Positions 1 through 7,847 of a DNA stretch of 53,182 nucleotides are shown here, piece after piece. The stretch spans positions 1 to 53,182 of the forward strand of contig JAISTB010000033.1 in assembly GCA_031272775.1 (NCBI GenBank), read 5' to 3'. The notes beneath the pieces are model-generated. The model was not told where the DNA came from. It ran no database searches and saw only the letters and a program-made list of their open reading frames with translations. This DNA comes from Fusobacteriaceae bacterium (GTDB taxonomy: Bacteria > Fusobacteriota > Fusobacteriia > Fusobacteriales > Fusobacteriaceae). A program made the position numbers and the translations under genes. The stretch's first letter is position 1. Each line of letters opens with the position of its first letter.

Positions 1-30
1 TCAGTTGAAATCCAGACACTTTATTTTTAA
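1..30 (+). CDS. Possible 3' end of an upstream gene (partial)
   Basis: An open frame enters from the left edge and ends at the TAA at 28-30; only nine codons are visible, ending in TLYF. It sits 21 bases before the next start codon, as expected for the preceding gene of the same operon. DUF3990 genes are often preceded by a small DUF3791-type gene, but the visible tail is too short to identify. Confidence 0.3.
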   Translation, partial: SVEIQTLYF

Positions 31-51
31 ACGAAATCGGAGTTGACCAAA

Positions 52-738
52 ATGCTGCTTTACCATGGTTCGCGAAACATTATCAAACAACCCGTTTTTG
101 GAACGGGTAATTCACACAATGACTATGGACTTGGATTTTATTGTACGGAATCCATTGACCTTGCAAAAGAATGGGCTTGCACTGAAGAGACGAACGGATA
201 CGCCAATAAGTATGAAATTGATTTGTCGGGATTGACGATTATAAATCTCTCGTCAGACGACTACAATATTCTCAACTGGCTTGCACTGCTTGTAAACAAC
301 CGTACTTTCAGAATTACCAGCGATATCGCCACAGAAGGAAAACAATACCTTACAAAGGTTTTTCTGCCCGACACAAGTGACGCTGACATCATTGTCGGCT
401 ACCGCGCCAACGATTCTTATTTTTCTTTCGCCAACGCGTTTCTCAATAATGCGCTGTCGTTCGAACAATTGAGCAAAGCGATGGTTCTGGGGAAGCTGGG
501 CATGCAGACGGTCTTGAAGTCGAAAAGAGCCTTTGGGTGTCTACGCTTCAAAGACGCCATTTCTGCGGAAAAGGAAGTCTATTATCCGAGCAGAGCGAAA
601 AGAGATCTAGAGGCCCGGCAAGCATATAGGACCATGCAGTCAATCGCCCGCGCCGCTGACAGTATTTACCTCATTGATATCTTGCGAGGAGGTTGGAAAA
701 ATGACGACGCACGCTTACGCCGAAACATATCTGAATGA
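52..738 (+). CDS. DUF3990 family protein, ADP-ribosyltransferase-like toxin candidate
   Basis: A protein of about 228 residues. The N-terminus carries LLYHGS, followed by GLGFYCTES and AKEWA, the pattern of DUF3990 proteins, which are thought to have an ADP-ribosyltransferase-like fold. The middle has the family block IIVGYRANDSYF and LGKLGMQTVLKSK. The ATG at 52 is chosen because GGAG at 39-42 lies nine bases upstream; a TTG at 43 abuts that site and is unlikely. The 3' end overlaps the next gene by 38 bases, so the two are probably translated together. Membership of the family is what I recognise; toxin activity is an inference from family context. Confidence 0.75.
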   Translation: MLLYHGSRNIIKQPVFGTGNSHNDYGLGFYCTESIDLAKEWACTEETNGYANKYEIDLSGLTIINLSSDDYNILNWLALLVNNRTFRITSDIATEGKQYLTKVFLPDTSDADIIVGYRANDSYFSFANAFLNNALSFEQLSKAMVLGKLGMQTVLKSKRAFGCLRFKDAISAEKEVYYPSRAKRDLEARQAYRTMQSIARAADSIYLIDILRGGWKNDDARLRRNISE

Positions 739-1159
739 CGCGATGAACAATTTGGGCGACATGTTCGATTACGCCATCAACGACTGCGGTTATGCTCCCG
801 GTGATTTTTTCGATATGTTTATTTTAAGCGAGGTCGCACGTTATGTCGAACACGGAAACCCGAAATATGTTGCCGGATTGTCCGGCATAGAACTTGCCGA
901 TAAAGTTACCGGTCGAAACTCTGAACCGGTTCAAACGGCAGTTTGCAATATTGAAAAGAGCGCTGAATATTGGGCCGGTTGGGCCTTGGCGTATTACCAA
1001 TGGATTACGGGCAAAAGTTTCATTGAAATAAAAAACAAGGGACTCACATTTCAGAAAATTCTATCACTGTATCCGACATTACACGAGGCGGACTTGTCAA
1101 AATTTGTGCAGGTTGCGGAGGAATATTATCCTCAACAGGATCCCGCCGGAAGCGTTTGA
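701..1159 (+). CDS. Partner protein of the DUF3990 gene, antitoxin candidate
   Basis: A 152-residue, mostly helical and acidic protein. It starts at the ATG at 701, eight bases after a strong GAGGAGG site (686-692), inside the end of the DUF3990 gene. Residues near 25-60 (DYAINDCGY, FFDMFI, GNPKYVAG, SGIELA) resemble proteins found next to DUF3990 genes in gut Firmicutes. The 38-base overlap and shared operon suggest a toxin-antitoxin-like pair. No catalytic motif or DNA-binding helix is obvious. The role is inferred from position only. Confidence 0.55.
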   Translation: MTTHAYAETYLNDAMNNLGDMFDYAINDCGYAPGDFFDMFILSEVARYVEHGNPKYVAGLSGIELADKVTGRNSEPVQTAVCNIEKSAEYWAGWALAYYQWITGKSFIEIKNKGLTFQKILSLYPTLHEADLSKFVQVAEEYYPQQDPAGSV

Positions 1160-1201
1160 GAATGGATCAATCAAAAAATAACATATTCAGAGGAGGATAA
1201 A

Positions 1202-1594
1202 ATGAAAGACGTGCATGATTTTTTGAAGAAGGTCGGAACCTATTACATCGCCACCATTGACGGCGACAGCCCGAGAGTGCGCCCCTTCGGGACAATCCAC
1301 CTTTTTGAGGAGAAGCTTTGGATACAGTCAGGGAAGAAAAAGGATTTCGCGAAGCAGGTTGCTGCCAATCCCAAAGTGGAATTGAGCGCCTTTGATGGAG
1401 AACAGTGGCTGAGGATGTCCGCGACCCTTGTGGAGGACAATCGTCAGGAAGCGCAGGAGAGTATGCTGAATGAATATCAATCGCTGAAAAGAATGTATAC
1501 CGCAGGCGACGGCAATTGCGTCGTTTATGCCCTGAAAGACGCGACGGCGACCTTTTACAGTTTTACTGCGGAACCCCGCGTCGTGAAATTCTGA
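1202..1594 (+). CDS. Pyridoxamine 5'-phosphate oxidase-like FMN-binding protein
   Basis: A 130-residue single-domain protein of the PPOX / split-barrel flavin-binding family. It begins with a helix (HDFLKKVGTYYIATIDG), then PRVRPFGTIHLFEEKLW and a QSGKKKDFAKQV stretch, the usual layout of small PPOX proteins that bind FMN or related cofactors. AGAGGAGG lies just upstream of the ATG. Its length is normal for this short subfamily. The substrate cannot be told from sequence; many relatives are annotated only as flavin reductase-like or general stress proteins. It sits between two accessory modules and seems to be a single-gene unit. Confidence 0.8.
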   Translation: MKDVHDFLKKVGTYYIATIDGDSPRVRPFGTIHLFEEKLWIQSGKKKDFAKQVAANPKVELSAFDGEQWLRMSATLVEDNRQEAQESMLNEYQSLKRMYTAGDGNCVVYALKDATATFYSFTAEPRVVKF

Positions 1595-1662
1595 GAATCT
1601 TCAGCCCTTCGGAGAATATCTTTCGTCGACGACAAATAAGGATTCTTGATGATACAAAATAG

Positions 1663-1842
1663 TATCCCGCCTTATCTCTTTTGTCCTGCAACCTGAAAGA
1701 GCAGGCCGCGAAAGACTTCGAAAATCTGCAGAACGTCATGTCCGGCGAATTCACAAAAGACGGACAGTTCAACTTCGGGGCCAAAATATTGCTTCCAATT
1801 TTTGGAACAATGTGGTATACTATGGCTGAGGTGATATCATGA
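1663..1842 (+). pseudogene. Possible coding remnant between PPOX and ATPase genes
   Basis: The 244-base gap holds an open frame of about 59 codons with no sensible start. It reads like protein (KEQAAKDFENLQNVMSG, then FTKDGQFNFG). It runs through the promoter of the next gene to a TGA at 1840-1842. It may be the tail of a lost gene. I do not recognise the family, and the protein-like look is the only evidence. Confidence 0.25.
1793..1821 (+). promoter_or_regulatory. Promoter of the ATPase/TOPRIM operon with palindrome over -35
   Basis: TTCCAA at 1793-1798 and TATACT at 1816-1821 are 17 bases apart. The -35 box is half of a perfect inverted repeat, TTCCAA-TTT-TTGGAA (1793-1807), so a repressor bound there would block transcription. 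The start codon follows 17 bases after the -10 box. Confidence 0.5.
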
Positions 1843-2987
1843 TTATCATGAAACTCAAAGCAGATAATTTGTATTGTTTTGATGACTTTGAACTTGATTT
1901 TTCCTATCCGAAGAAAATCGTAAAATCAACCATAGAATACGAATACCTGGAAGAAAGGCCAAATTTTCGTTTTAAACGGGTCAATATTATTTTTGGCGCC
2001 AATGCAAGCGGCAAGACGTCAATGGGACGATTGATGAGGGATATCGCTGGTTTTATTGCTGGATTTCCCGCTCCATTTGGATTGGGGGATAAAATAGCTG
2101 ACAAAGCAAAGACAGCCTCATGTGAGTTTTGTTTTGTCTTTCGCCTGACACTTTACAGGTTTTATTTTACAATAAATGATAAAACAACGTTATCTGCGGG
2201 ATTGGAAGCTACTGAAATCAAGAATAACGACTCCTTTGAGAACGCTTTTTCAAAGTTGACTGAAATTGCGCATTTTGATTCCGATGATACTTTTGAGACA
2301 AAGGTAAATGAAAGCGCCAGGATTATTGCCTCCCTGGATGCCATCAGAACGTGTTTCTCCTATCATTTGTATCTTTCCAATTTATATGAAGAATCACAGT
2401 ACGCCTTGCAAGCCAGTCCGGATAGAAACCATTTGTCTGAAACCATGGATATTGTTTTGAGAACGTTTGATCAATCGATACTCCGTGTAAAGAAACTTGA
2501 AGAAGCGCAGGAATCTTCATACATAGAATTCAAAAACGGAGATAAAGTGTTGATTCAAGACGGCAAGGTTGTCAATCCTTCACGCTTGTCCAGCGGAACA
2601 CTGGAGGCAATCAAAATCGCGCATTGTGTCGAACGGATACGTTCACAAACAAGCGCTGTTTTCTATATAGATGAGATTTTTTCCCGGACGCAAAGTGATC
2701 TTGAAATCGCAATTCTGAGCGTAATGATCGAATTGCTGGGAAAGCAATCGCAGCTTTTTTATACCACGCACAATACCAATATTCTGGAAATGAATCTGCC
2801 GATGCATGCATTCCTCTTCCTGAGAAAGAAAAATAAAGTGGAAGCCATCGACCCCGGTCGGGTAATCAAAAAAAACGACAGAAATCTCAAAATCGCTGTG
2901 GAAAATGATGTGCTTCGGACGATACCGAATACTGATTTATTGGATAGGCTTTTCGAGGTGACCGATGAAGAAAAGGAGAATTTATAG
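1839..2987 (+). CDS. AAA (ABC-type) ATPase, OLD/RloA/AriA-like
   Basis: A 382-residue ATPase. Walker A GANASGKTS lies at residues 53-61, preceded by the usual N-terminal strand-rich segment. Near the C-terminus are LSSGTLEAIKIAH (signature-like), FYIDEIF (Walker B) and FYTTHNTNI (switch His), the order seen in AAA_15/AAA_21 proteins of OLD, RloA and PARIS AriA type. GAGG sits seven bases upstream of the ATG. The end overlaps the TOPRIM-type gene by 23 bases, so the two form one unit. Such pairs usually act in anti-phage defence. The exact system cannot be fixed by eye, and its partner is broken. Confidence 0.75.
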   Translation: MIIMKLKADNLYCFDDFELDFSYPKKIVKSTIEYEYLEERPNFRFKRVNIIFGANASGKTSMGRLMRDIAGFIAGFPAPFGLGDKIADKAKTASCEFCFVFRLTLYRFYFTINDKTTLSAGLEATEIKNNDSFENAFSKLTEIAHFDSDDTFETKVNESARIIASLDAIRTCFSYHLYLSNLYEESQYALQASPDRNHLSETMDIVLRTFDQSILRVKKLEEAQESSYIEFKNGDKVLIQDGKVVNPSRLSSGTLEAIKIAHCVERIRSQTSAVFYIDEIFSRTQSDLEIAILSVMIELLGKQSQLFYTTHNTNILEMNLPMHAFLFLRKKNKVEAIDPGRVIKKNDRNLKIAVENDVLRTIPNTDLLDRLFEVTDEEKENL

Positions 2988-3400
2988 TGAACCTCCGGTA
3001 GTCTATTTCGTGGAGGGTGAAACTGAGCAAGCTGTAGTCGACGCAATCAAAGGAACGTACATCCTACCGGGAAAATCATACGTACTCCCGATTGCCCAAA
3101 AAGGAAGAGAACGCTCAATCAGAGAAAAAATCCGGCAACTGAAGCCAGATACAATCTGCGTTCTGGTATTTGACGGCGATATATTTAAAAGAAAAACAGG
3201 AAATTATGAGCTTCTGATGTCTAATATAAAATTGTTTCAAAATGCCCCGAATTTGAAGCAGACAATTGTCGTGTGTCAGAACATAATCTCGAGGATGAAT
3301 TGGTCAAAGCGACGAATCTGAAAAGTATCAAGGACTTGTTGAATTCAAAGTCAATTGCTGAAGTAAAAGGGGATATCATCAAAAATGAGGATACCTTGCT
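2965..3400 (+). pseudogene. TOPRIM-like nuclease gene, frameshifted and truncated
   Basis: The start encodes VVYFVEGETEQAVVDAIK and then TICVLVFDGDIF, the glutamate and DxD elements of a TOPRIM-like fold as in RloB or OLD nucleases. Near 3270-3280 the frame breaks: the reading continues one base back as EHNLEDELVKATNLKSIKDL, which is family-like sequence. So a -1 change has split the gene. About 40 codons later the protein turns into DUF3990 sequence, so the natural C-terminus is missing. The gene starts inside the end of the ATPase gene. It is most likely non-functional unless the slip is programmed; no classic slippery heptamer is evident. Confidence 0.65.
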
Positions 3401-3634
3401 GGACTTCATCGTCAATTGCAGGAGCGGATTCCTCACGAGTATGATATTGTCAGCGGCGCCATGGCAAACGATCAGATCTGGAATTACATCGCGGATTTTA
3501 TTTCTGGCATATTGACAAGAGAACAGTTTTGGGTTCTCGCCAAATTCAAATACCCGACCAATCAAGTGGCGTTTTGCACAGAGCGCGCGTTGTCTTTCGT
3601 TAAATTTATAGGTTCCTACGAGGTGAAATCATGA
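3395..3634 (+). pseudogene. Second DUF3990 gene, N-terminus lost and frameshifted
   Basis: The region encodes LLDFIVNCRSG in one frame and then, after a further one-base shift near 3427, HEYDIVSGAMANDQIW, ending in AFCTERALSFVKFIGSYEV. These are the C-terminal blocks of a DUF3990 protein of the subfamily with DxVxGPxAND. The N-terminal YHGS and GxGFY blocks are absent; the sequence joins directly to the truncated TOPRIM gene. The stop codon overlaps the start of the next gene (ATGA), so translational coupling to the partner is preserved in sequence. Confidence 0.65.
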
Positions 3635-4086
3635 AAGGAAGAGAAAGGCAAAAAGAAAATGATTTATTCTTTGTCTGCTCAGTCATTGAATATATAGGAC
3701 GTATGACAAAAAACAACCGAAGTGAGATTGTTTCAAAAGTAGGAAAAACGGAGTTGCAGAGGTTAATGGACCTGGCCGATGTATTTCATTGTGAACCGAT
3801 TGAAAAGACCGCGTCAGAATTGATTGATCGTTATGGGATAACGGAAGGAAATTTTGACAATGTTGCGGAATGTAAGTATAATGTTCCCACATTTTTCGAC
3901 ATCGGCAAAGTATATAAACGTCTTGTCCTTTCTATTGCCCGGGCAGAGAATTTACCCATTATTGACGCGTTGATCAAGGTGTATTCTTCATGGGTTGACA
4001 AAAAAATACAAGACTATAATTCCAGTATGTATTTTGAAAATCCGGAATATTTATTTGAATCCTACAAAGCGGGATATCCATTATAA
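3631..4086 (+). CDS. Intact partner of the decayed DUF3990 gene
   Basis: A 151-residue protein starting KGRERQKENDLFFVCSVIEY, rich in charged helices. Later blocks are GNFDNVAECKYNVPTFFDIGKVYKRL and IIDALIKVYSSW, which I recall from proteins encoded directly after DUF3990 genes. GAGGTGA lies seven bases before the ATG, which overlaps the previous stop. It would be the antitoxin or regulator of the lost second DUF3990 protein. It remains open while its toxin partner is broken, which fits retention of an antitoxin. Function is inferred. Confidence 0.55.
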   Translation: MKGRERQKENDLFFVCSVIEYIGRMTKNNRSEIVSKVGKTELQRLMDLADVFHCEPIEKTASELIDRYGITEGNFDNVAECKYNVPTFFDIGKVYKRLVLSIARAENLPIIDALIKVYSSWVDKKIQDYNSSMYFENPEYLFESYKAGYPL

Positions 4087-4143
4087 TTCCCGATCCTCTT
4101 TCAAGCGAAAAGCAGTCTGTTATTACAGGCAAGGTGAGGCGTT

Positions 4144-4206
4144 ATGAGGGAATTGCCCAATCGTAAACCCAATAGGTTGACAGGATATGATCATCGGAAT
4201 TATTAA
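4144..4206 (+). pseudogene. N-terminal stub of a REP-associated Y1 transposase
   Basis: A 20-codon frame with a good ribosome site (AAGGTGAGG) reads RELPNRKPNRLTGYDH and stops at TAA 4204-4206. The motif RKPNRLxGYDY is the hallmark N-terminus of RAYT / IS200-like tyrosine transposases, which normally continue with a YFVTICT segment. All of that is missing, so only the first part of the gene remains. Confidence 0.6.
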
Positions 4207-4217
4207 GGAGCCCACGC

Positions 4218-4421
4218 ATGAAAATCACGGACGTTTTAAAGAAAAAATTCGGATATGGCATGTGTCGGATTTTACCCAAAAACCGCAAAGAATTTCTCGA
4301 TGTTTCCGGAGTGGGGAAAGCGAAACTTGACCGGTATGGCGACCTTTTCCTGGAAGAAATCAAAAACTGGAAGATAGAAAACGCAACAAAAGGAGCTGAA
4401 AATGGCAAAAAGCCGAATTGA
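4218..4421 (+). CDS. Small orphan HRDC-type helix protein
   Basis: A 67-residue protein whose centre (PKNRKEFLDVSGVGKAKLDRYG, 22 residues spanning about 20-41) matches the second half of an HRDC domain, the nucleic-acid-binding module at the end of RecQ and RNase D. AAGGAG eight bases upstream supports the ATG. Its last 20 bases overlap the next gene, so the two may be co-translated. A half-HRDC without helicase is odd. It could be the relic of a larger gene or a true small helix-hairpin protein. Confidence 0.5.
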   Translation: MKITDVLKKKFGYGMCRILPKNRKEFLDVSGVGKAKLDRYGDLFLEEIKNWKIENATKGAENGKKPN

Positions 4422-4845
4422 CACCGCGATTCAAAATCACAACAAAAATTACAACTGCTGTCAGTCTATCGTCTGCGCATACTCGGATCTCGCCGGGATT
4501 CCCGCGAAAGACGCTTTTCGCATGACGGAAGGCCTGGGTTCGGGCGTCGGCGTGTATTCCATCTGCGGCGCCGTCAGCGCCATGGCGGTACTGGCTGGGC
4601 TTCTTAACAGCGACGGGGATCTGGACGCGCCCGCGACCAAGAAAAGCACCTATGAAATTGATCAGCGCTTGATTGAGCTTTTCCGCGACAAGCACGGATC
4701 CATCGACTGCGTGGATCTGAAGGGAATCCGGGAAGGTTCCGCGCCCATTCGCAGCTGCATGGGCTGCATCGTGGACTGCGCCCGCATTGTGGAGGAAAAC
4801 CTCTTTCCCGGGCGGTTTGACCCCTACGCGGGGGAGGAGTATTGA
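4402..4845 (+). CDS. C_GCAxxG_C_C family redox protein
   Basis: A 147-residue protein with the spaced cysteines of the C_GCAxxG_C_C family: NYNCCQSIVCAY near residue 15, then the GLGSGVGVYSICGA block near residue 45, and RSCMGCIVDCA near residue 115. Members are thought to be redox proteins linked to electron-transfer genes; the biochemical role is not established. AAAGGAGCT precedes the ATG. The gene is followed within 25 bases by a flavodoxin-ferredoxin gene, consistent with a shared redox role. Confidence 0.8.
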   Translation: MAKSRIDTAIQNHNKNYNCCQSIVCAYSDLAGIPAKDAFRMTEGLGSGVGVYSICGAVSAMAVLAGLLNSDGDLDAPATKKSTYEIDQRLIELFRDKHGSIDCVDLKGIREGSAPIRSCMGCIVDCARIVEENLFPGRFDPYAGEEY

Positions 4846-4868
4846 AAACAAATTCAGGAGGAATAATT

Positions 4869-5690
4869 ATGGAAAGAAAAAGAGTGACGGCGATGTATTT
4901 CAGCGCCACCGGCACAACGGAAAGAATTGCCCTTGCCATCGCGAAAAAAGTCGGCGAAGACCTGGGGCTTCCCGTGGAGAAATTTGATTTTACGCTACCC
5001 AACGTCCGGGCGGTCAAAAAGGCCTTCGGACCGGAAGATATTGTGATTTTCGGAGCGCCTGTCATCGCGGGGCGGGTCCCCAATGTTCTCTTGAAGTACC
5101 TCGGAACCCTTGCGGGAAACGGCGCCCTCTGCGTCCCCCTTGTCCTCTACGGCAACAGGAATTATGACGACGCGCTGATCGAACTCAGGGACATCCTCGC
5201 CCAAGGCGGCTTCAAACCCGTAGCCGCCGCAGCCTTTATCGGAGAGCATTCATTTTCGGATATTCTCGGCAAAGGGCGGCCCGACGGGAAAGATCTCGAT
5301 GTCGCTTGCGATTTTGCGGCCGGAGTGGCGAAAAAGATTTCCGGCGCGGATTTTGACGAGGACAAGCTTGTGGCGGTAAGAGGCGAGACGCCCATCCGGC
5401 CCTACTACCAACCGAGGGATTCCAAGGGCAATCCCATCGATATCCGGAAAGTCACGCCCAAAACAAACGGGAAATGCGTCAATTGCAAGCTTTGCGCGAT
5501 CGTCTGCCCCATGGGCTCCATCAAGTACGAGTATGTGGGAGAACTCCAGGGAATCTGCATGAAATGCTGCGCCTGCGTAAAAAAATGCCCCGTCGGGGCA
5601 AAGTATTTTGACGATCCCAATTTTCTCTATCACAAGGAGGAATTGGAGCTGCAGTACGCGAGAAGAGCCGAACCGGAGACATTCCTCTGA
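4869..5690 (+). CDS. EFR1-type flavodoxin-ferredoxin protein
   Basis: A 273-residue fusion. Residues 1-150 are a flavodoxin-like domain with YFSATGTTERIA as the FMN phosphate loop. Residues from about 200 hold two 4Fe-4S clusters: CVNCKLCAIVCP and CMKCCACVKKCP. Such proteins shuttle electrons in anaerobes. The ATG at 4869 has AGGAGGAA five to six bases upstream; an alternative TTG at 4842 overlaps the previous stop but has no comparable site. The stop lies next to the convergent glgX stop. Confidence 0.85.
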   Translation: MERKRVTAMYFSATGTTERIALAIAKKVGEDLGLPVEKFDFTLPNVRAVKKAFGPEDIVIFGAPVIAGRVPNVLLKYLGTLAGNGALCVPLVLYGNRNYDDALIELRDILAQGGFKPVAAAAFIGEHSFSDILGKGRPDGKDLDVACDFAAGVAKKISGADFDEDKLVAVRGETPIRPYYQPRDSKGNPIDIRKVTPKTNGKCVNCKLCAIVCPMGSIKYEYVGELQGICMKCCACVKKCPVGAKYFDDPNFLYHKEELELQYARRAEPETFL

Positions 5691-5691
5691 G

Positions 5692-7668
5692 TTATTTTTT
5701 ACTGATCAAAATCAAGCAACTGTTGGGCGCGAGGACGTAATTTCCGATAATGTCCTCCCCTTCCCCGGTAAAATCCGTTTCCCGCTCTATGGCCGTATCG
5801 ACCAGGACGCGCCATTCCGTTCCCGCAACGGGCGCGGGCAGCACAAACGTCAGCGGACTGTGATAGGAATTGAGCGCCACGTGGAAGCGGACGCCGGTTT
5901 CTCGGTCAAACAGCGTAAAAGCAATGCTCAAAGACGTCCGGCTGAAATCGGGCGCGTTCAAATTCACTCCATGGAGCGCCACATCGTATTCATCGCCGCC
6001 CCGGAGGTTTTCCAGCTCAAGATAGACGGGATTTCTGAAGATTTTGTATTTTTTCCGCAGGGCGATCATGTTCCGGACAAAGGCGTGGATATCGGAAAAA
6101 TTGCTCTGGGCCCTATCCCAGTTGATCCAGGTCGAAAAATTGTCCTGGCAGTAGGGGTTGTTGTTGCCGAACTGCGTATGGCCCAATTCATCCCCCATCC
6201 GGATCATCGGCGTCCCCTGGGAGATCAGGAGGATCAGGAACATATTTTTAATCAGTTTTTTCCGCAAGGCCCGTAAAGCGGGGTTGTTTGTAATGCCTTC
6301 CTCGCCCCAGTTGGCGGAAAAATTCTGGTTTTCGCCGTCGTTGTTGTTTTCACCGTTATTGAGGTTGTGCTTTGTATTGTAGCTCACGAGGTCCATCATC
6401 GTAAATCCGTCGTGGGAAGTTACAAAATTGATGCTGGCGCCGGGTTTGCGCTCGTCTTTTTTGAAGAGATCGGGGCTTCCGAATATCCGCTTCAAGAGCT
6501 CCGGAATCTGCTCAAAATCTCCGTGCACAAAACGTCTCACCACATCGCGGTATTTGCCGTTCCATTCGCTCCAGCCCCTCGGCATGTCGCCGAGATAGTA
6601 GCCGCCCATGTCCCAGCTTTCCGAGATCAGCTTCGCGTCTTTGAGGACAGGGTCCTCCGCGATGTCGTCCAGGATCGAGGGGGAGAGCCATTGGCCGTCG
6701 GCGTCCTTCCCGAGGATGGACGCGAGGTCAAAACGGAAGCCGTCCACGCCCACAATTTCATACCAGTAGCGCAGGGATTCCATGATGATGCGTTTTGAGA
6801 TCGGCGCGCTGCAATTGAAGGTATTGCCGCAGCCCGAATAATTCTTGTAATCGAGGCGGTTTTTCTCAAGCATATAAAAGGTCTCCCGGTCCATGGCCTT
6901 GAAGTTGTAGACGGGGCCCTTCCGGTTCCCTTCGGCCGTATGATTGTAGACGACGTCAATATAGACTTCCATGCCCTTTGCGTGCAATTCCCGGACAAGG
7001 GCTTTCAATTCGGCGATCTCGTCGGCGCCGTCCCCAAGGGAACTGGACGAGTATTTTTTCGTAGCCGCGAAAAAGCCTATGGGATGGTAACCCCAAACAT
7101 TTTTCAGCGCCTCCCCGGTCAGGCTCTTGTTGAGGGTCTTGTCGTCCCATTCAAAAACCGGCATCAGCTCCACGGCGTTGACGCCGAGATCCCTGAGCCA
7201 GGGAATTTTCTCCGCGAAGCCCGAATAGGTTCCGGGGGCCAGCACGTGAGAATTGGGGTTTTTCGTAAAAAAACCGATATGGGCCTCGTAGATCACAAGG
7301 TCTTCTATCGGTATGCGAAGGTGGTTCGTCTTGTTTTTTGTTTTCCGGACCACGATATTTTTTTTCTTGTCGTACTGCCCGTCGCCCGTATAGGAAAGGG
7401 CGCAGGGGTCCAAAAGTTCTGGAGATTCATCGATAATCCACGTATACATGGCGTCTTCTTTGAGATTTTTCACAAAAATATGCCAGATGTCTCCCGTTCT
7501 GTTTGCGGAAGGATCCAGCACAAAGGTTTTGTCCGGCGTCAGATCAATATTGTTGAAATAGAGATTCAAGGTAACCTGTTCGCAATTTTTTGCGTATATC
7601 GCAAAATTTACGCCATCGTCCCGAACGCTTGCCCCAAGTTCCGGGGCGCCCTTTTCCGTCAAATACAT
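5692..7668 (-). CDS. glgX: Glycogen debranching enzyme (isoamylase type)
   Basis: A 658-residue GH13 enzyme that hydrolyses alpha-1,6 branches of glycogen. The first ~100 residues form the CBM48-like domain. The barrel has YIDVVYNHTAEG near 236-247, DGFRFDLA with the nucleophile Asp314, LISESWDMGG with the acid Glu350, and TSHDGF with the third acid near 420. Length is normal for GlgX. A consensus promoter lies about 30 bases upstream and GAGGATCGGTGAT before the ATG. It is transcribed alone, divergently from the permease leader, and converges on the EFR1 gene with a gap of one base. Confidence 0.9.
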   Translation of the reverse strand: MYLTEKGAPELGASVRDDGVNFAIYAKNCEQVTLNLYFNNIDLTPDKTFVLDPSANRTGDIWHIFVKNLKEDAMYTWIIDESPELLDPCALSYTGDGQYDKKKNIVVRKTKNKTNHLRIPIEDLVIYEAHIGFFTKNPNSHVLAPGTYSGFAEKIPWLRDLGVNAVELMPVFEWDDKTLNKSLTGEALKNVWGYHPIGFFAATKKYSSSSLGDGADEIAELKALVRELHAKGMEVYIDVVYNHTAEGNRKGPVYNFKAMDRETFYMLEKNRLDYKNYSGCGNTFNCSAPISKRIIMESLRYWYEIVGVDGFRFDLASILGKDADGQWLSPSILDDIAEDPVLKDAKLISESWDMGGYYLGDMPRGWSEWNGKYRDVVRRFVHGDFEQIPELLKRIFGSPDLFKKDERKPGASINFVTSHDGFTMMDLVSYNTKHNLNNGENNNDGENQNFSANWGEEGITNNPALRALRKKLIKNMFLILLISQGTPMIRMGDELGHTQFGNNNPYCQDNFSTWINWDRAQSNFSDIHAFVRNMIALRKKYKIFRNPVYLELENLRGGDEYDVALHGVNLNAPDFSRTSLSIAFTLFDRETGVRFHVALNSYHSPLTFVLPAPVAGTEWRVLVDTAIERETDFTGEGEDIIGNYVLAPNSCLILISKK

Positions 7669-7697
7669 ATCATCACCGATCCTCTGAACATAGTTAA

Positions 7698-7726
7698 ATT
7701 ATATAATAAACGGTTTGAAATGTCAA
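7698..7726 (-). promoter_or_regulatory. Promoter of glgX
   Basis: On the minus strand TTGACA (7721-7726) is followed after 17 bases by TATAAT (7698-7703). Both boxes match consensus perfectly. The glgX start is 29 bases downstream of the -10 box. Confidence 0.8.
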
Positions 7727-7786
7727 CGACATAGTGATATTTGTCGGGATTGAACAAAAATAAATACAAAAAATACAAAATTTTGC

Positions 7787-7815
7787 TTGCAAAAATTCTT
7801 GTTTTGTAGTATACT
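7787..7815 (+). promoter_or_regulatory. Promoter of the leader peptide / lctP operon
   Basis: TTGCAA at 7787-7792 and TATACT at 7810-7815 with a 17-base spacer. The expected RNA start is near 7822. This is the only good promoter seen ahead of the permease, so the terminator at 7999-8033 lies inside the operon leader. The same -35 hexamer occurs in the ilvE leader promoter. Confidence 0.7.
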
Positions 7816-7847
7816 CTACACAAGTTTTTAACTTTTGGGGGATACTC

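Noticed and set aside
3268-3282. Programmed -1 frameshift in the TOPRIM gene
   Set aside because: No slippery X-XXY-YYZ heptamer or strong downstream stem is visible, and the gene is also truncated, so decay is simpler.
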